From: Azadirachta indica
Lineage: Eukaryota > Streptophyta > Magnoliopsida > Sapindales > Meliaceae
DNA length: 64,000 nt
NCBI GenBank assembly: GCA_022749755.1
Contig: CM040441.1
Location: forward strand, 14,571,475-14,635,474
Direction of reading: 5' to 3'
A program made the position numbers and the translations under genes. Below, one piece after another: positions 38,813-52,285 of this stretch; within the stretch, counting starts at the first letter, position 1, and each line of letters begins with the position of its first letter. The notes below the pieces were generated by a model. The model ran no database searches. It saw only the letters and a list, made by a program, of their open reading frames with translations, and had not been told where the DNA came from.

Positions 38813-40019
38813 AAATGACAAATTGTAAAAAGGAAACAGCAGATTATAGCAGTTAATAGATGGCAGGACTACACAAAAATCCCACCAACGCTCACATCAA
38901 CAAAGGACTTGACTTGCAAAGCACTAGTAACCTACTAAATTGAACTTGCTATTACATTACTAGAAATACAACATCATGATATTATTTTAGCATCAGAAGC
39001 TCTATAATATATTACAAAATAGTTATATAAGTACTATGTTAACCAAAGCGCATGAGTGTTCAATACCTGTACTTGAAACTACCAGCAAAAGTAAGCTGCT
39101 GCTCAATCAATACATTGATAAACTTGTACATCAACTTAAATTATATGAGGTTGGTTGTCTTAAGATGATAAGCAATTGTGCTGCACTGAAACCTACTGAC
39201 TTTTTAGTTGGTACTAAAAGCCCCATTTGTTGATACAAGAACAATCACTCAAAAAATAATGGGCAAATGCATACTCCGTGAATTTCTTCTCTCATATAAG
39301 AGTTCTGGAAGTATAAACATACATATAAACTGAGCACAAGAGGGAGTGCTTTGAAAAATGAAAAAGGAAGAGTGAAAATTTGCAAAAGAGAAGTGGCATC
39401 CAAGAGAAACTTAGGCAAACCAGAATGTTCAGACAGGGCATGAGGTGCCTCTATGTGAAAGAACTTATCATTTAAATCTAGCAAAAGTGAATTTATGTCA
39501 TATAATAACCACGTATAGCATAGTACCCATCAATTTCAGAGATGAATAATGCTCAATTAAAACAACTTATGGCTGAATTATTAAGAGAAGCATCTCAACA
39601 GTTTCGGCAAGATGAAACCAATGAAAAAGGTTCTTTTTAGAAGTGCTAACTATACTCCCATAAATAGACTTTCACTAGATAAGTTATACATACTAGATTC
39701 AAAGCCTAATAACTTTATTTGTTGCACCAGCCCCTCTTACTTTCCTATTTGCAAAAACAGAAAAGAAAAAAATCAGTAACATAGATAATGAGATACAAAC
39801 ATGTTTTAAACGACTGAAACTTGCCTTGCATAGTGTTGATTTCAGACACAGTCAAACACCCTAGTAGTTATTAGTAAAGAGCTTGCATCTGCCACCAAAA
39901 AGTTTAGACATAGTAAACTGACTACTAAAGTATATGACAGTAATACAAAACAACAGTTTTGATGGAAACAGAATTTCTATGAAAACAGAGGTGGAAAAGC
40001 CAGTGAAAAATTCCAAAGG
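38813..40019. other. uL30m 3' region and intergenic DNA, copy B
   Basis: No supportable gene. Mirror of 12258-13463. Confidence 0.5.
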
Positions 40020-40474
40020 TCACGAAGCGGATTCAGTCCCAGACCTTGGCAGATGACTGATGACCAAAGGAGGACGTAGAGCTCCGTGGTTGGCCAACTT
40101 CTCTTGGCGAGCCTTATACATTTCTTCAGTCTCAATTACAACCAACCTTTTTACCTATATAAGTGACATTAAAATTAAAATCAATTGAAAGCACCAAAAG
40201 AAACTGACCACAGAAAACGCAGACACCGCGAGAACCTTGTGGAAATCAAAAAACTAAATTCATTTTGAACTTGTTCAGATACCTGTTGAAGCATTCCCCT
40301 GACAGTTGGAGTGTTCCACCGCATGACAGTGCGGTTACATTTCCGGAGGCGTAATGCTTCTAAGGTGCGCCTGTGAAGCCTTCTCGTGCCAGGCATCCCT
40401 CTCACAAGGGTTATGTATAAGTTGGGGCTCCATTCAATTGGAACACATGCTTTAAAAGCTTTGAAAGCATTCAT
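40020..40474 (-). CDS. Mitochondrial large-subunit ribosomal protein uL30 (L30), copy B
   Basis: Two exons on the minus strand, 40283-40474 and 40020-40154, encode the same 108-residue uL30m as copy A. The first exon is identical at the protein level. The gene lies convergent with the START gene and divergent from TZP, with about 6.5 kb of repeat-containing DNA between it and the TZP start. Judged to be the correctly placed copy, because arm B has no gap. Confidence 0.88.
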
Positions 40475-41132
40475 TTCTTCTTTGTCCCACTACAACTCCT
40501 TGATATCAAAGCAGTAACCATATTAAAAAAAGAACGAAAAAGTAGTCCAACAAGAACGCTAATATGCGGACTGTAGACAATTATCAAAAACTCAGCAAAA
40601 TTACATAATCTGGAAAGATTATCAATAACCTTTATCACAATTTTTCATAATAACTATAGAATCTAATATTGAATGAACCAACAAAATCTGGAAAGATCCT
40701 TAAGTACACTGCAACGTAAGACTCAAATCTTTGGAACTCAATTCTACAAGTCTTCAGATACACATGATAAGCTGTAAACTAAAAATATTTCAACCAATTT
40801 ACCTTTTTTTACTATAAAGTTGAAGCTACGATGATTCTACACTAGAAAGCACAGAGTTTTTCAGTTCTTATATACTTCCACTAATGACATGAAATGAGAC
40901 AAAGAAAAAAAACAACAACAATTGAAAGATTAAAAGCAATTTACTACATACCGAAGGATTGTGCCTATCGAAAAAGTGGATGTTTGGCCAGATTTCAGTC
41001 AGAATCCGGCGGCTTGCAGTGGCGGCTAATGGATGATTTTTTGGGGGAGAGGACGAATATGGAGAAAAGGCGAAGTAAGTCGATTGGAAACAGGGGTTTT
41101 TCGAATGCAATCAACTCGAGCGCAGAAGATGC

Positions 41133-41197
41133 GGCCCAATAACATAAACCTTACCCAAATGCTATATTGGGCTCATGATCGATTTCAAAAAGGCCCA
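41133..41197 (-). promoter_or_regulatory. Site II (TGGGCY) cluster upstream of uL30m, copy B
   Basis: GGCCCA at 41133-41138, TGGGCT at 41168-41173 and GGCCCA at 41192-41197. Same arrangement as arm A. Confidence 0.6.
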
Positions 41198-41640
41198 CTT
41201 GTATTGCTTCCGCTTGAGGTTTTTTAGATTGGCAATTTAATGGCCATATGCCTACCTCAGAATTTACGATTGCTCTAGATATACATATCTACCCTCTCAT
41301 GAAAACCCACCTAGATTCACATTCACATAGGCGGAACTCCATCAATTATTTCTTACAATTTAACCACACCACCGTGCAATATTTCAACCATGAATTTCAT
41401 TAAAGTCATGTTTGACATAAAGGATTAGCCTGTATTAATTACTCAGCCTGCATTAAAAATTTTTTACCCTTTGTTTGGCAACAAAAATTACTTGCACTGC
41501 ACTAATTAAAATTACATATATTCTAGCGTAGCCTAGCAAAGACTTTGACCCGTCCTCCCCACACGTTAAATCTACATTATTTTCTCTTAACTTTTTTAAA
41601 ATAATTTTTTACTTTTTTTATTAATACTTTTAAGTTATTT
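41198..41640. other. Intergenic DNA upstream of uL30m, copy B
   Basis: No gene seen. Confidence 0.4.
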
Positions 41641-42150
41641 AATTACTAATTAAAATTAATAATATATAATTAAATAATTTTAAAAAATATTTAATGATAA
41701 CCAAAAAAAATTACAATAGTCTACCATAGTCATCAATTGCTCTATCAATTACTGTCGATCGTAGACGACTATCATTTTTTTAAATTTTTGTAAATATCAT
41801 TAAAATTCTTATTGAACACTCTACGCAGTGATGTAATTATCACTACCGTTTAATTTATCGTTCACCATAAATTTGAAATTAAATATTTAATATTTAAATA
41901 TTTAACTTCAAATTTATAATGAACGGTAGCTCAAATAGTTATGATAATGGTATCATTGTATAGAGCACTTCACAAATATTCTAATGACATTCACAAAAAT
42001 TTAAAAGAATGACAATTGCTAGTAGCTAGCGACGATTGGCAGTAGTTGGTGGTGGTTGACGGCAACAAGTGATTATGAAAGACTATTGCAATTTTTTTAT
42101 TATTAAATATACTTTTAAATTATTTAATTTTTAATTAAAAAAAAATAATA
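41641..42150. mobile_element. Foldback (MITE-like) element, copy B
   Basis: Mirror of the arm A foldback, with the palindromic centre near 41890. No coding potential; ends approximate. Confidence 0.65.
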
Positions 42151-42686
42151 TGTAATTAAATAAATAAAAATAAATTTAAAATTTTATAATACATCACACA
42201 TCAAACATGATATTGTATTAAATTTTATCTGTTTCAATTCAATATATTAAATTTTAGGAAGAATAACCCATTCCTCCATAATTTTTGAATTAATGCCCGG
42301 TTAACCCCTTATATTTTATTTAATATCCTATTATTTCCTTGAGTTTTGATTTTACTCTTTAGTATTTCAAATATTTTTTATTTTACTATTTTATAAATTA
42401 ATTGAACTGAAAGACAAAACCGAAAAAATATAAAATAAAAGTTACGAGATTGATAGACTATTAAAAAAAATATAAAAAAAAATGAGATATTTCCTCAAAA
42501 ATTAGGAGATAACAGGCATTGTCCCTAAATTTTATCTATTTCAATGTAATGCAATGTAGCGCAATCCAATATGCTAAAATTAATACAGTCTAAGGCAATG
42601 TACCAAACTTAGCCGTCAGAGCATAAAAGTTCAACCTTTTAATTCAGTGTAGTTAGAGCATAACAGCTAATTCACATTTTAATGAA
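42151..42686. other. AT-rich intergenic DNA, copy B
   Basis: No gene seen. Mirror of 9589-10127. Confidence 0.4.
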
Positions 42687-43052
42687 CAGTTTGCAACCAT
42701 TTTCCGAGATTTGAGCTATGGTTGGCCGTAGCTCCAACTTTGGGTTCTTGATGAGAAGAGAAAATGAGTGAGCCCAAGGCTAATCTAACTCAAAATAGAA
42801 TGGAAAAAATTACATTATTTTATATCAACCGTTTCGAGATTCATCAATGGGGTAGGTAGGGGAGACAGAGCTCTTAGTGAAGTAGTCAGAAATTTCATGA
42901 GGCTGGCTGGAACCTTGAAGGATCTCGCAACCAACCATAAGAATTTTCCAACATGTTTGTTGGCTATGTAGCTGACAAAGGTGACATGTAGAGCCACATA
43001 AATTTTCTCATAAGATTTTGCATCTGTTTTTCATTAAGAATATCCAGCAACC
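42687..43052 (-). repeat. Dispersed direct repeat, unit 1 (copy B)
   Basis: Mirror of 9222-9588. A one-base indel near 42825 distinguishes the arms. Confidence 0.85.
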
Positions 43053-45920
43053 TTCTGGAGAAGATTAGCTCCTTGTTTAGATTGATCTATTACCCAGTGA
43101 TAAATCGTTAATGGAGTTTCATGCAATCTCAAAAGCTAATGATGTCGAGGAAGTACAAACATTAATTATCATGCTTTAGCTTTTCCACGCGACTATGGAT
43201 TGGTTGTCTAAAGTCTCCTTCAAATGCGATGAGTGTGATTGAGACCAGTCCACCAATCAGTCAACACTATTTATCATACAGCAGCGGAGGAGTTATCTTT
43301 TCTATTGTAATTTTGAGGGCAGCAACTGTTACGGGATAATAGTAATAGAAACTATACCTTTGAGTAAGATTGGTTATTATTCACAATTTTTATTTTATTT
43401 TTTTATTTTTTTTATTTTTTTTCGCTAATGAAAAGTTGAGGATCCATGTTTAGTGAATCCAAAGTCCACGAAGCCTTCTTCAAATTTTTAACCACTACCT
43501 GTTTGATCCCACCTCAAATTCCTTCCAGTAATCAAGAAGAATTAAATCGATCATGTTGTTTAACCAAATTCTACTTGAAAACAAGTACTTAATTGAACAT
43601 CGTCAAAGTGGAGTGGGGTCATCATCACCAGCAATTTTCCCGAATTCCAATCTTAACAAAATCCTTTGAATCTTTATGGTGAAAAGCAATTTCATAATGG
43701 ATCATTTCCCAAACAACAAAAACATGCATGGTTCTTGCCTCTTGTATTGTCTCTGTAGATAGACAAAGCTTGAAAGAGACAAGAGACTATAGATTCCACA
43801 ATTTTTTTAGATAATGGTAGGAAGCTTTTTTTTTAATTTAGTGGTGCAAGATTGTCCAAAGCTGAAGCTGGTCGTTGATACAGGACCAAAACCCTAATCC
43901 CAACATTAATAAGGTAGTGGATTTTTGTTGTGAGATGGGGTCCTACCCTGAACAATATACAAGGGTTATCAGTATCATTTCATCTTAATTTGTCAATTTG
44001 TTCATCATCTGTTTTTTTTTTTTATTTTTCCCTGCCTCCTCTTTTTATGCTAAAGTTTTAATGCTGTCCATAAAGTCATCCACTAGTGCTTTTCCACAAA
44101 GTGCTTCTTGTCATTCCGAATAATGTTTTTTTATCCGGAGAAGGGGCCATGTTACTTTTTTTTTTTTATCCGGTTCCTCTTAGCTTTTTCTTTTGTTAAA
44201 ATTCCTGTGGGTGGGAAACTGCCTTTTTTTTTGTTTTTTTTTTCTCTTTTTTCTTCTGATAAGAGAGGTGAGAAGTTATTCGCACATGGCCTACTTGAGA
44301 ATATGTGAATAGGTAGATAACACTACTAGTTTACTTATTAACCAAGAACACAAAAACTGATGCGATACATGTGCAAAAGTATCACAGTCAGTACTGTTGT
44401 TGACTTCAGTTCATATAAATGTATATTCACTCATAATTGATATATTAAAAATGTGAGAATAGCTAATACTACTACAATTGTTTAAGTGATTTTATAATTT
44501 TTATTTTAATATGACTTTTTATGCCAATTTATTATTCAATCAATCAATAGGATAACGATAATTTTTCAATGTTTTGTAGTTATTTATATATATGAAAAGA
44601 AGTTAATATCTTCAACCTCTCATCCCTTTGATAATTTTGTCTAATATCACCTAAATCAATGATAGTAAGTTTTAAATTATGTATATGGCCTTGAAGAGCC
44701 GTGTTGTACATGGCATTGTCATTCACGTAGAAAAAGGTAGTTGTCCTTTTATAAAATGACAATAATGAAAATTTTGCCTCTTAACCTCAAATCCCAATTG
44801 CAAATTGAAGTAGAAATCATTGGTGTTAGTTCTAAATTCTTTCAATTAAAAAAAAATTCTTATCACGCTAACATAACCTCATGTTCTGCTTCTTTTAATT
44901 AAGAGAATTAGTGTAATCTCATGAGATAATATGATTAAGTTCCCGTTTGATTTGACTTTTTCATTAGTCAAAAGGGTTTTTTTAATGATAAAAGGTCTTT
45001 TTAAATTTTTTAATATCGTTTGGTTAACAATGAAAAAGAGTTTTTGAAAATTAAAAAAACTATTTTTCTTCTATTGGAAGAAGTCTAAAATTTGAACTTT
45101 TGACAGTAAAACTTCTCCAACTTTTTTAAAAGGTAAAATTATTTAAAATACCCTTACTTTATTTTAAAAATTTTACGTTATTTCTTTAAAATAAAATATT
45201 AAAAATTTATCTATTAAAATAATTACTTAAATTTTTTCAAAAGTCATTTATAATAATTAAACGATTAATAAATTTTTATTAAAAACTTTACTCATAAAAA
45301 TTTTAAGCATAAAAATTCTATTTTAAAAAATTTTATTTGAAAAATTATACGAAAGAGACGCTAAATAAGATTAAAAACGGATACCGAGGACCCAATGAAT
45401 CTTGAATCAAAATTTTCACGCCAAAGAAGAATAACCTTTTTCTGAGAATAACCACTTTAAAAGGAAAGAGTTCCGTATTTTTTAATATATTTTTAATGAT
45501 ACTGTACTTTATAATATTATATTGCATAACAGCGGCACAGAAGCATTATTTTAAGGCATAATCTTCTCTTTTTGTTCTTACAGGTCTCTCTGCCCTTTGT
45601 ACTTACCCAAGTTAAAAAAATTAAGCTGCGGACATATCTGGGTTTCCATTTTCATACGTTTTCGCCTCTCCAAAATTCAGAAGGTTTGCATCTTTCTCTG
45701 ACATAAAACGAAGATTTATGTTTTAGGCTGCTGTTTGTGAAGTAACAGTACTTACGTTGTATGTAAATTTTGGTATAAACAGATGTAACTATCTTCAGGC
45801 TTTAGCAATGAGTTGGTATTATTGGCATGGGATGTGTCCACGTTGCATGTTCTGAACCTCATAACATTAGAATCTCTGAAAATGCCAGAGCGAAGGCCTC
45901 AGCTTCCCCCTTCGTGTAAT
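43053..45920. other. AT-rich intergenic DNA upstream of TZP, copy B
   Basis: No supportable gene. The A/T tract at about 43391-43430 is expanded relative to arm A. Presumed to contain the TZP promoter at its right end. Confidence 0.5.
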
Positions 45921-47006
45921 GTAAGACCTGGACTCGTGTCAACGATTCTCTGGTACTGACACTCCCTTGCTCACCATAAATTCGTATATTTAATTCCTCT
46001 TTCAAGTGCTGTGAATTGAAAGGAGGAACAGAAGGTGAAGGACAGCTTTGTCTGTGGATTTTGAAAGGGATGAGGTATGTGGGTATGCTCAGATCATGTC
46101 TTACTCAAATGGGTCTCTCTTAATTTTGATGTTTTGGCTACATCTTTGTTGCGCTGCTCCTGTAACTTACGCTGGTTTCAAGATAATGTTGTGCTTTCAT
46201 TTTTCTATCCAATTATTCGATCATAGCTTTGTATACTTCTTTATTTTATCTGATGCATATGTTTGATGTGGCCATGAAATATACATGTTCTATCTAGGAG
46301 GAAGTTTGAGTATCTTGTCTCGTGAGGTGATTTATCTAAATAATTGGAAATTTTGCATACTATTTGTTGGCCATGCAAGGGTAGCTTCATCCTAGTCGTT
46401 ATTTCTTGCAGAAACTGAAAAATTCAGATCCGTATTTCATATATCCGCAGGTACATGTTTGTATTTTTCATGCTCTGTGTTTATTTGAGGATAACGTGAT
46501 TCTAGGCTCAATTGTCTGAGCATTTGTGTTTCTCCGTCATAAGACTTTAAAATTCAACTGTCGTGGAGGTTTGGTGTTGATATTTTGGGCACAGTCATTG
46601 ACCATTGACAATAATTGGGCTTTTTGACATCACAACAAAACATCATGCTACAGTATATCTAAATATAGCCTTCCAATCGTACATGCAATTTTCTTATTCA
46701 TGCTTGGAAATATCCCTAAACCAGAAGATAAATTTGATCCAGATAGTACTGGTGATGCTGGCTCAAAATTTTTATTACATCAGTGTGATATCTGAAAGCA
46801 TATGATGTTGGTAACTTGGTTTTGACAGTTAATATGCGTGGTCTCTATAGAATTTTTAATCCTTTGTATGAAAAACATGTCTTTTACAATGATTCCCAGA
46901 TGTTTGAACTACTATCATATTAGTTTGTCAAATTTTGCAAATTTCTACTAATGTTGTCTCACCATATTGGCTTTTCAGGATTGATTAGGCGTTCTTTTCA
47001 CTGAAG
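45921..47006 (+). other. TZP 5' UTR with two introns, copy B
   Basis: First leader exon ends at 46074 (GATGAG|GTATGT), the second is 46412-46450, and the third starts at 46979 and carries the start codon at 47007. Splicing joins ATGAG to AAACTGA and so makes a tiny upstream frame M-R-N-stop starting at 46070. The 5' end is approximate. Confidence 0.55.
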
Positions 47007-50000
47007 ATGAATGTAGAGAATGAAAACATTGAATCGGTGACTGAGTTGGGACTTGCACTGGGTTATTCTAGTCAACGCACTCAGAGAAGATTAAATAGTG
47101 ATTCAGGTGCAGGTGCAAATGCAGGCTCAAAGGTTGACATGAAATTTGTGACCACCGACCCCCTGTCTGAACTAGTTTGGTCTACACAGAATGGCCCTAG
47201 TCTAAAATGTGCTGATTCGAGCTTTGTCGATAAGAAAACCTCTCTTTTGTGGGGTACAGGATCAAGCAATGTGGTTCTTTCACCATTACCAAATATTACG
47301 GTTGGGAGGTCCAGCACTGACAACCCTATAAATGAAGAAAACTTCATAAGATCACATAGTGCATTTCATATGAGGAGTGAAACTGCTGGTATAAATACTT
47401 CAGGCCAGACTCCTGTAAGTGGTGTTGCTGTCATTCCTGATTCTGGATCAAGTCATGAAGATAGAACAGGTGAGGATAAATCATCTTAGGTGCATCAGGG
47501 TTCAGCATACCTTAAATGTGAAGCAAATAATTTCAGTCTTATATTTTCTCTCTTTTTTTTTTTATTTTTTTGGTCTGCTATCCCAAAATTGTTTACTCAA
47601 CTTTGAGAACTTCTTGTTTGGCAGGAACAGCACGTTACATGCAGGAAACAACCACTGTGGTAGGATTATCACTTCAACATATCAATGGTAAGGAAGAGAT
47701 AATGAATGGGAAAGGAGGGTGCATGGCTGGTCCAAGTAATATTCAAACGACTGGGATATTAGAAGCCAAGGAAAAGATTTTTTCAAGTTTTGCAGGTGCA
47801 GGATTAGTTAATTATATTTTTGTTTTTTGTTTTTATCATGGCATAGTTAATTATATTTTTTTTTTTTGTTTTTGTCATGGCATGGTAAATCTGGAAGATG
47901 ATTCTAGAGAGTGCCCATAGCTAGCTTTTGCAAACCTGATTCATTTATATGGATTTAGATGTAAATGGAAGATGGTACCCTATACCTTCTGCCTATCACG
48001 AGAAAATTACTAGGACAGTTTCTTGTTTGCTCGAAAAGCAAGTGGGTACAAACCTGGAGCCATTCCCTCAAATTTGTTTTGCCTTTTATGTGAAACAAAG
48101 ACATTTTTTTTATACATATTAAAGATTATGCAGCATCTGATTTTCTAGATCTGACATAATGCTGATTTGATCTTTTATCAATCACAGCAGCTGATAGTGG
48201 ACCTGATTTAGCAAAAAATGAACTGTTTTCAGGGGATCCTACTGCCGGAGGCAAAGATGTTTGTAGTGGAAATCAGACATCGAGAATGGAAATTGTTTTG
48301 GCCTCTGGAGTCCAACACACTAAAGAATGTGAAGCTAATGACACTTTTGTGCGGAACTTGACATCCCCAGGCAAAAGGCATGAGGAATCTGCTTCCTTCC
48401 TGGAAAAGGAGAGCCAAAAGAAGATGACGGTGACAAATTCTCATAGTGTTCATCCTCTAGAGAAATTGGAATCAACTTCTGAGAATGATTTACGAACCCT
48501 TTTCAGTAAAAATGTTCATGGTGCTGCAAATAGGATTGTAGCCTCAGAATCTGCCCATGAAGTTAAAAATAGCTCTCAGCAGAATGAGAAGACACTTCCT
48601 AAAGACGAGTCTGCTTCTGACGAACGTTCTCCAACTAACAGCAGAATCTGTAGGCACCGAAGAAAAGGCAAGGAAAAGGCTTTATCTGATGGAGATATGA
48701 ATGGAAGAATGTCAAAAAAGGATGATGACAGCCATGAGAGTGTTGAAAGCTGTAACAGCACTGGGTTATTTTCAACAGGCAAAAAGAGATGGAGCTTTGA
48801 GGAGCAATTGATTGTAGGGAGTAAAAGAGTTAAAACACAATTCCAGGAAAGTCCTGGTTCTACGTCATTTACGAGACAAGATAGCTCCTTCATGAATTGG
48901 ATATCAAACATGATGAAGGGCTTCTCAAAATCAAACATGGATGATGTACCAGCCCCAACACCCACACCCTCTCTTGCTCTCACTCTTGCACATACCTCTT
49001 ATGGACATGAAATTCCTGACCAGAAACTTATTGTGTACAAGAAGAAACAAGAATCTGGGTGCAGAAATGTTGGGTTTCAATCTATTTTCCAGTCTTTATA
49101 CTGTCCAAAAAAGAAGGATCAGGAAAGAGCAGTGGATGATGATTATCAAACAGAACTTGAGGACATTAACGGATTGTGTGACATTAGTGCTACTCCCTTA
49201 GCTTGTCATAGTAACAATCATAACTTGTGCAAACAATTTCTGCTATCAAATGAGAGAGTCAACGAATCTGCATCAGGAGAGGGGGCAGGTACGGCAACTC
49301 AGCCTAAGCTTTCATCTGCTAATTTTGCTTCAAGTCAGGACAATAGCAAGTCTACAGAAAACAAAAATCCATGTAACTTGGGAACTGACAAGGGGGAAGG
49401 AGGAACAGATTCCAATTCCTCAATGGGTAAACGTAAGATGAGCAGTACTGAGAACATTGATTCTGAGCCACTTTTCAAATTGAAGACAAATTATAATTTT
49501 AGCCATGGAAGCGATCCTCTTGGAAGCTTGTGGATAACTCGATTTGCTCCAAAAACTTCTTTTCCCTTGTTGAACATTGATAACCAAAACCAAAGCAGTG
49601 GTGTACCCCTTGAATGCTCAACTAGTTGCCAGAAACTTGTTCCTTTCTCCCAGAATCCTATCAGTTCTTCGAATGGCCTCAAGACTGGGGAGACTGGCCC
49701 ACACTCAAATGAAGATCCGCCTGTTGTTGTGGGTCAAGAGTTACAAAACTGTGGTGCTGAAACTGAGGCTTCTACTAGGTTTAATGGAATAAAAGGCCAC
49801 AATGAGCAGAGGTCCATTTGTAAACTGAACCCTATTACACCTTCCTCAATGTTGAAAAATTCAGAGGCAATGGCTTCTGTCTTTGCAAAGAGGCTGGATG
49901 CCTTCAAAAACATCATGCCATCAGATGTTACAGATAGTGCAGCTTGTACAACCATCTCCTCCTGTTTGTTTTGTGGCCGGAAAGGTCATCAATTACGAGA

Positions 50001-51974
50001 TTGCTCAGAGATAACAGATGTTGAGCTTGAAGATCTTCTAAAGAATATCAACTCATATAATGGAGTAGAAGAGTTGTATTGCTTATGTATCAGATGTTTT
50101 CAGCTCAATCATTGGGCTGTTTCATGCCCCAATGCATCCTCAGGAGATCAAAATCAATTGGATCGTAATGACTTTAGTTCAACTGAAATGCAGCTCAATA
50201 GAAGAAATGAAGAAAGTGTAAAGCTGCTGGATGGTAACAAGTTCCTTGCTGAAGCTGCTGGTATACATACTGTTTGTGATCAAAACAATCCCACAGATCT
50301 TGAAATCAACCATAAACCGAATCAAGTGGCAAGTTCTGACCGAATGATATATAATGCAACCTCAGTAAAAGATTACATTCCTTCAGGTTCTGGGGAAAAG
50401 AAGTTGAAAGAAAGTCAAAACACACCTTTTAGCAACTTCATTCATAGACATTTATCGGAAGTACCAAAGCAAATATTTGATTTCATAAAAAGACTTCATT
50501 TGTCTCGAACAGATATCCTCAAGTAAGTGGACCATATTACTTATCAATCATTGGTTAACTCTATTTCTTTCTTACAATATTTACTTGCTTGCACTGAATA
50601 CTAGTTCAGATTGCATTTTATATATAATTGGGTAAATAAATTTTTTTCTGTCATCCAAATGGTAACTATCTGATAATTATTACCCTCCAGGATTCCAATT
50701 GTTCAAGCATCATAAAAGTTTTAAAATTAGCAGAGAGCTTGGCACCACTTTTTGCACGTTGGACTAACCTATGCCCCATTTGGGTCTCAAGTTAGCTCTA
50801 ATGTCATCAAAGCAATATTACACCTGTATAAGGCAGTAGTGCAGTTCACTCTTTGTACATCAATGCTGTTTTCTTAGCTATAGAACACATTGCGCTGTTT
50901 GTGCTGCCACGTATCCTAGATTCCTAGTCAAGCAGAGCATTGGTATTTATAGAGGAATGTGGATTGGCAATGAACAGGGACTTGAAATTACCATATCCCT
51001 TTTTTTCTAAGCAAGAGTTGATGAGTGGTACACAACATGGATTAACAAATAATGCTGCAACCATCCATCGAAGTGCATTGTTTTATACATCTCTGTTTGT
51101 TTGGTCTGTCATTGGTAGATCAATTAAATGATTGTCAGCTATTTCTCCTACCACTACGTAGAGTGATGATTTTCCAGCTTCCATGACGATACAAAAGTAT
51201 TCCGTAGCTCATTTTGGCTATCAGTAACTCTAGCAGCTAGCATTATTTTAATTTAGTTTTACATTGCTGAGAGGTTTTATTAGTTCAACTCTCAGCATAC
51301 GCACATTCTGTAAAAAGAACACATAAAATCCTCGCAGATATGATATTTCTATTTTTCAAGTTATTCTTGTCTGACACTGATATTTGGCTACTTTATGAGT
51401 TCAGATGGATGAATTCTCACATGTCACTTTCACAACTTAATGGATTTTTCCTGCGCTTACGACTGGGGAAATGGGAAGAAGGCCTAGGGGGAACTGGATA
51501 CTATGTGGCTTGCATTACTGGTATAACTTCTTTTGGCTTAATTTATATACATGTTTTTTAGGTTGACATTCATTGTTTCATTGCCTAACTTCGACAATGA
51601 TTTGCAAAATTTCTTTATACTTATTCTTTGAATGAGCAGGTGCACAGAGAGAGAGTTCACAGCAGAATTCCAAGAATTCGATCTCTGTAAATGTGGGAGG
51701 AATCAAATGCTTAGTTGAGACTCAATACATCTCCAACCATGATTTTCTTGAGGTAAAATATATATTAATTTACTATTCTATTACATCAACAGCTCAGTGC
51801 AAGATTTCAATATGCAGAAAATGTCATATTAAAATCTTGGTTATTAATTTTACACACATCTTGCAGGATGAGCTTATGGCATGGTGGTCTGCAACCGCAA
51901 AGAGCGGTGGTATGATTCCATCAGAAGAAGATTTGAGAGTGAAAGTAGAAGAAAGAAAAATGTTAGGCATGTAG
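47007..51974 (+). CDS. TZP: TZP-like tandem zinc-knuckle/Plus3 protein, copy B
   Basis: Six coding exons: 47007-47469, 47625-47795, 48188-50522, 51405-51520, 51640-51752 and 51867-51974, giving 1101 residues. CCHC knuckles: CLFCGRKGHQLRDC (Cys codon at 49963) and CIRCFQLNHWAVSC (50086). The Plus3 domain is split over the end of the long exon and the last three exons. From memory Arabidopsis TZP is about 830 residues, so this orthologue has a longer disordered N-terminal region. Known TZP is a nuclear transcriptional regulator that links light signalling to hypocotyl growth and flowering. Exon 3 begins at a NAGNAG acceptor. The exons are exactly the same lengths as in copy A, and the 746-codon open stretch of exon 3 is identical at the protein level. 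Confidence 0.92.
48185..48190 (+). other. NAGNAG tandem splice acceptor, TZP copy B
   Basis: CACAG-CAG-CTG at the start of the large exon; both acceptors are in frame and differ by one codon. Confidence 0.6.
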
Positions 51975-52285
51975 ATGTAATCAATTTCCAGGTGTTACAC
52001 ATGTTAGCCACTGTAGTTATGAGTTATCTATCGAACCTGCTGCACTAAAGATTTACTTCTGTGTATAAAATTTTGAATTTAATTCTTTCTTTCTTTTTTT
52101 AAGTTTTTGGTTTTCGGTTTGATATATCTGATTTGTACCCTACTCTTTATATAACCTGGATGTAGCTGGTTTCTGATATCTTGGAGGTTTCAGATTCAAT
52201 TGCTTTCTGTGGCTTAAGCCTTAAACAAGATATGGAATTACTCATATAAGCTTGTACAATGAAATAAATACAATATGAAGTCAAT
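51975..52285 (+). other. 3' untranslated region of TZP, copy B
   Basis: Follows the TAG stop. AATAAA at 52263-52268 is the best poly(A) signal. Confidence 0.55.

Larger units (their letters stand above)
36067..52285 (+). repeat. Arm B of the inverted duplication
   Basis: Partner of arm A. This arm is continuous with the rest of the START gene on its left (exons 1-4 at 32871-35721) and with the zeta-domain gene on its right, without any gap, so it is probably the correctly placed copy. It ends within the TZP 3' region just after the AATAAA at 52263. Because arm A is cut by the window edge, this is only a lower limit for the duplicated length. Confidence 0.95.

Noticed and set aside
46048..46266. 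Small frame in the TZP leader (also 5989-6237)
   Set aside because: The frame differs between arms because of an indel and it crosses a leader intron; not coding.
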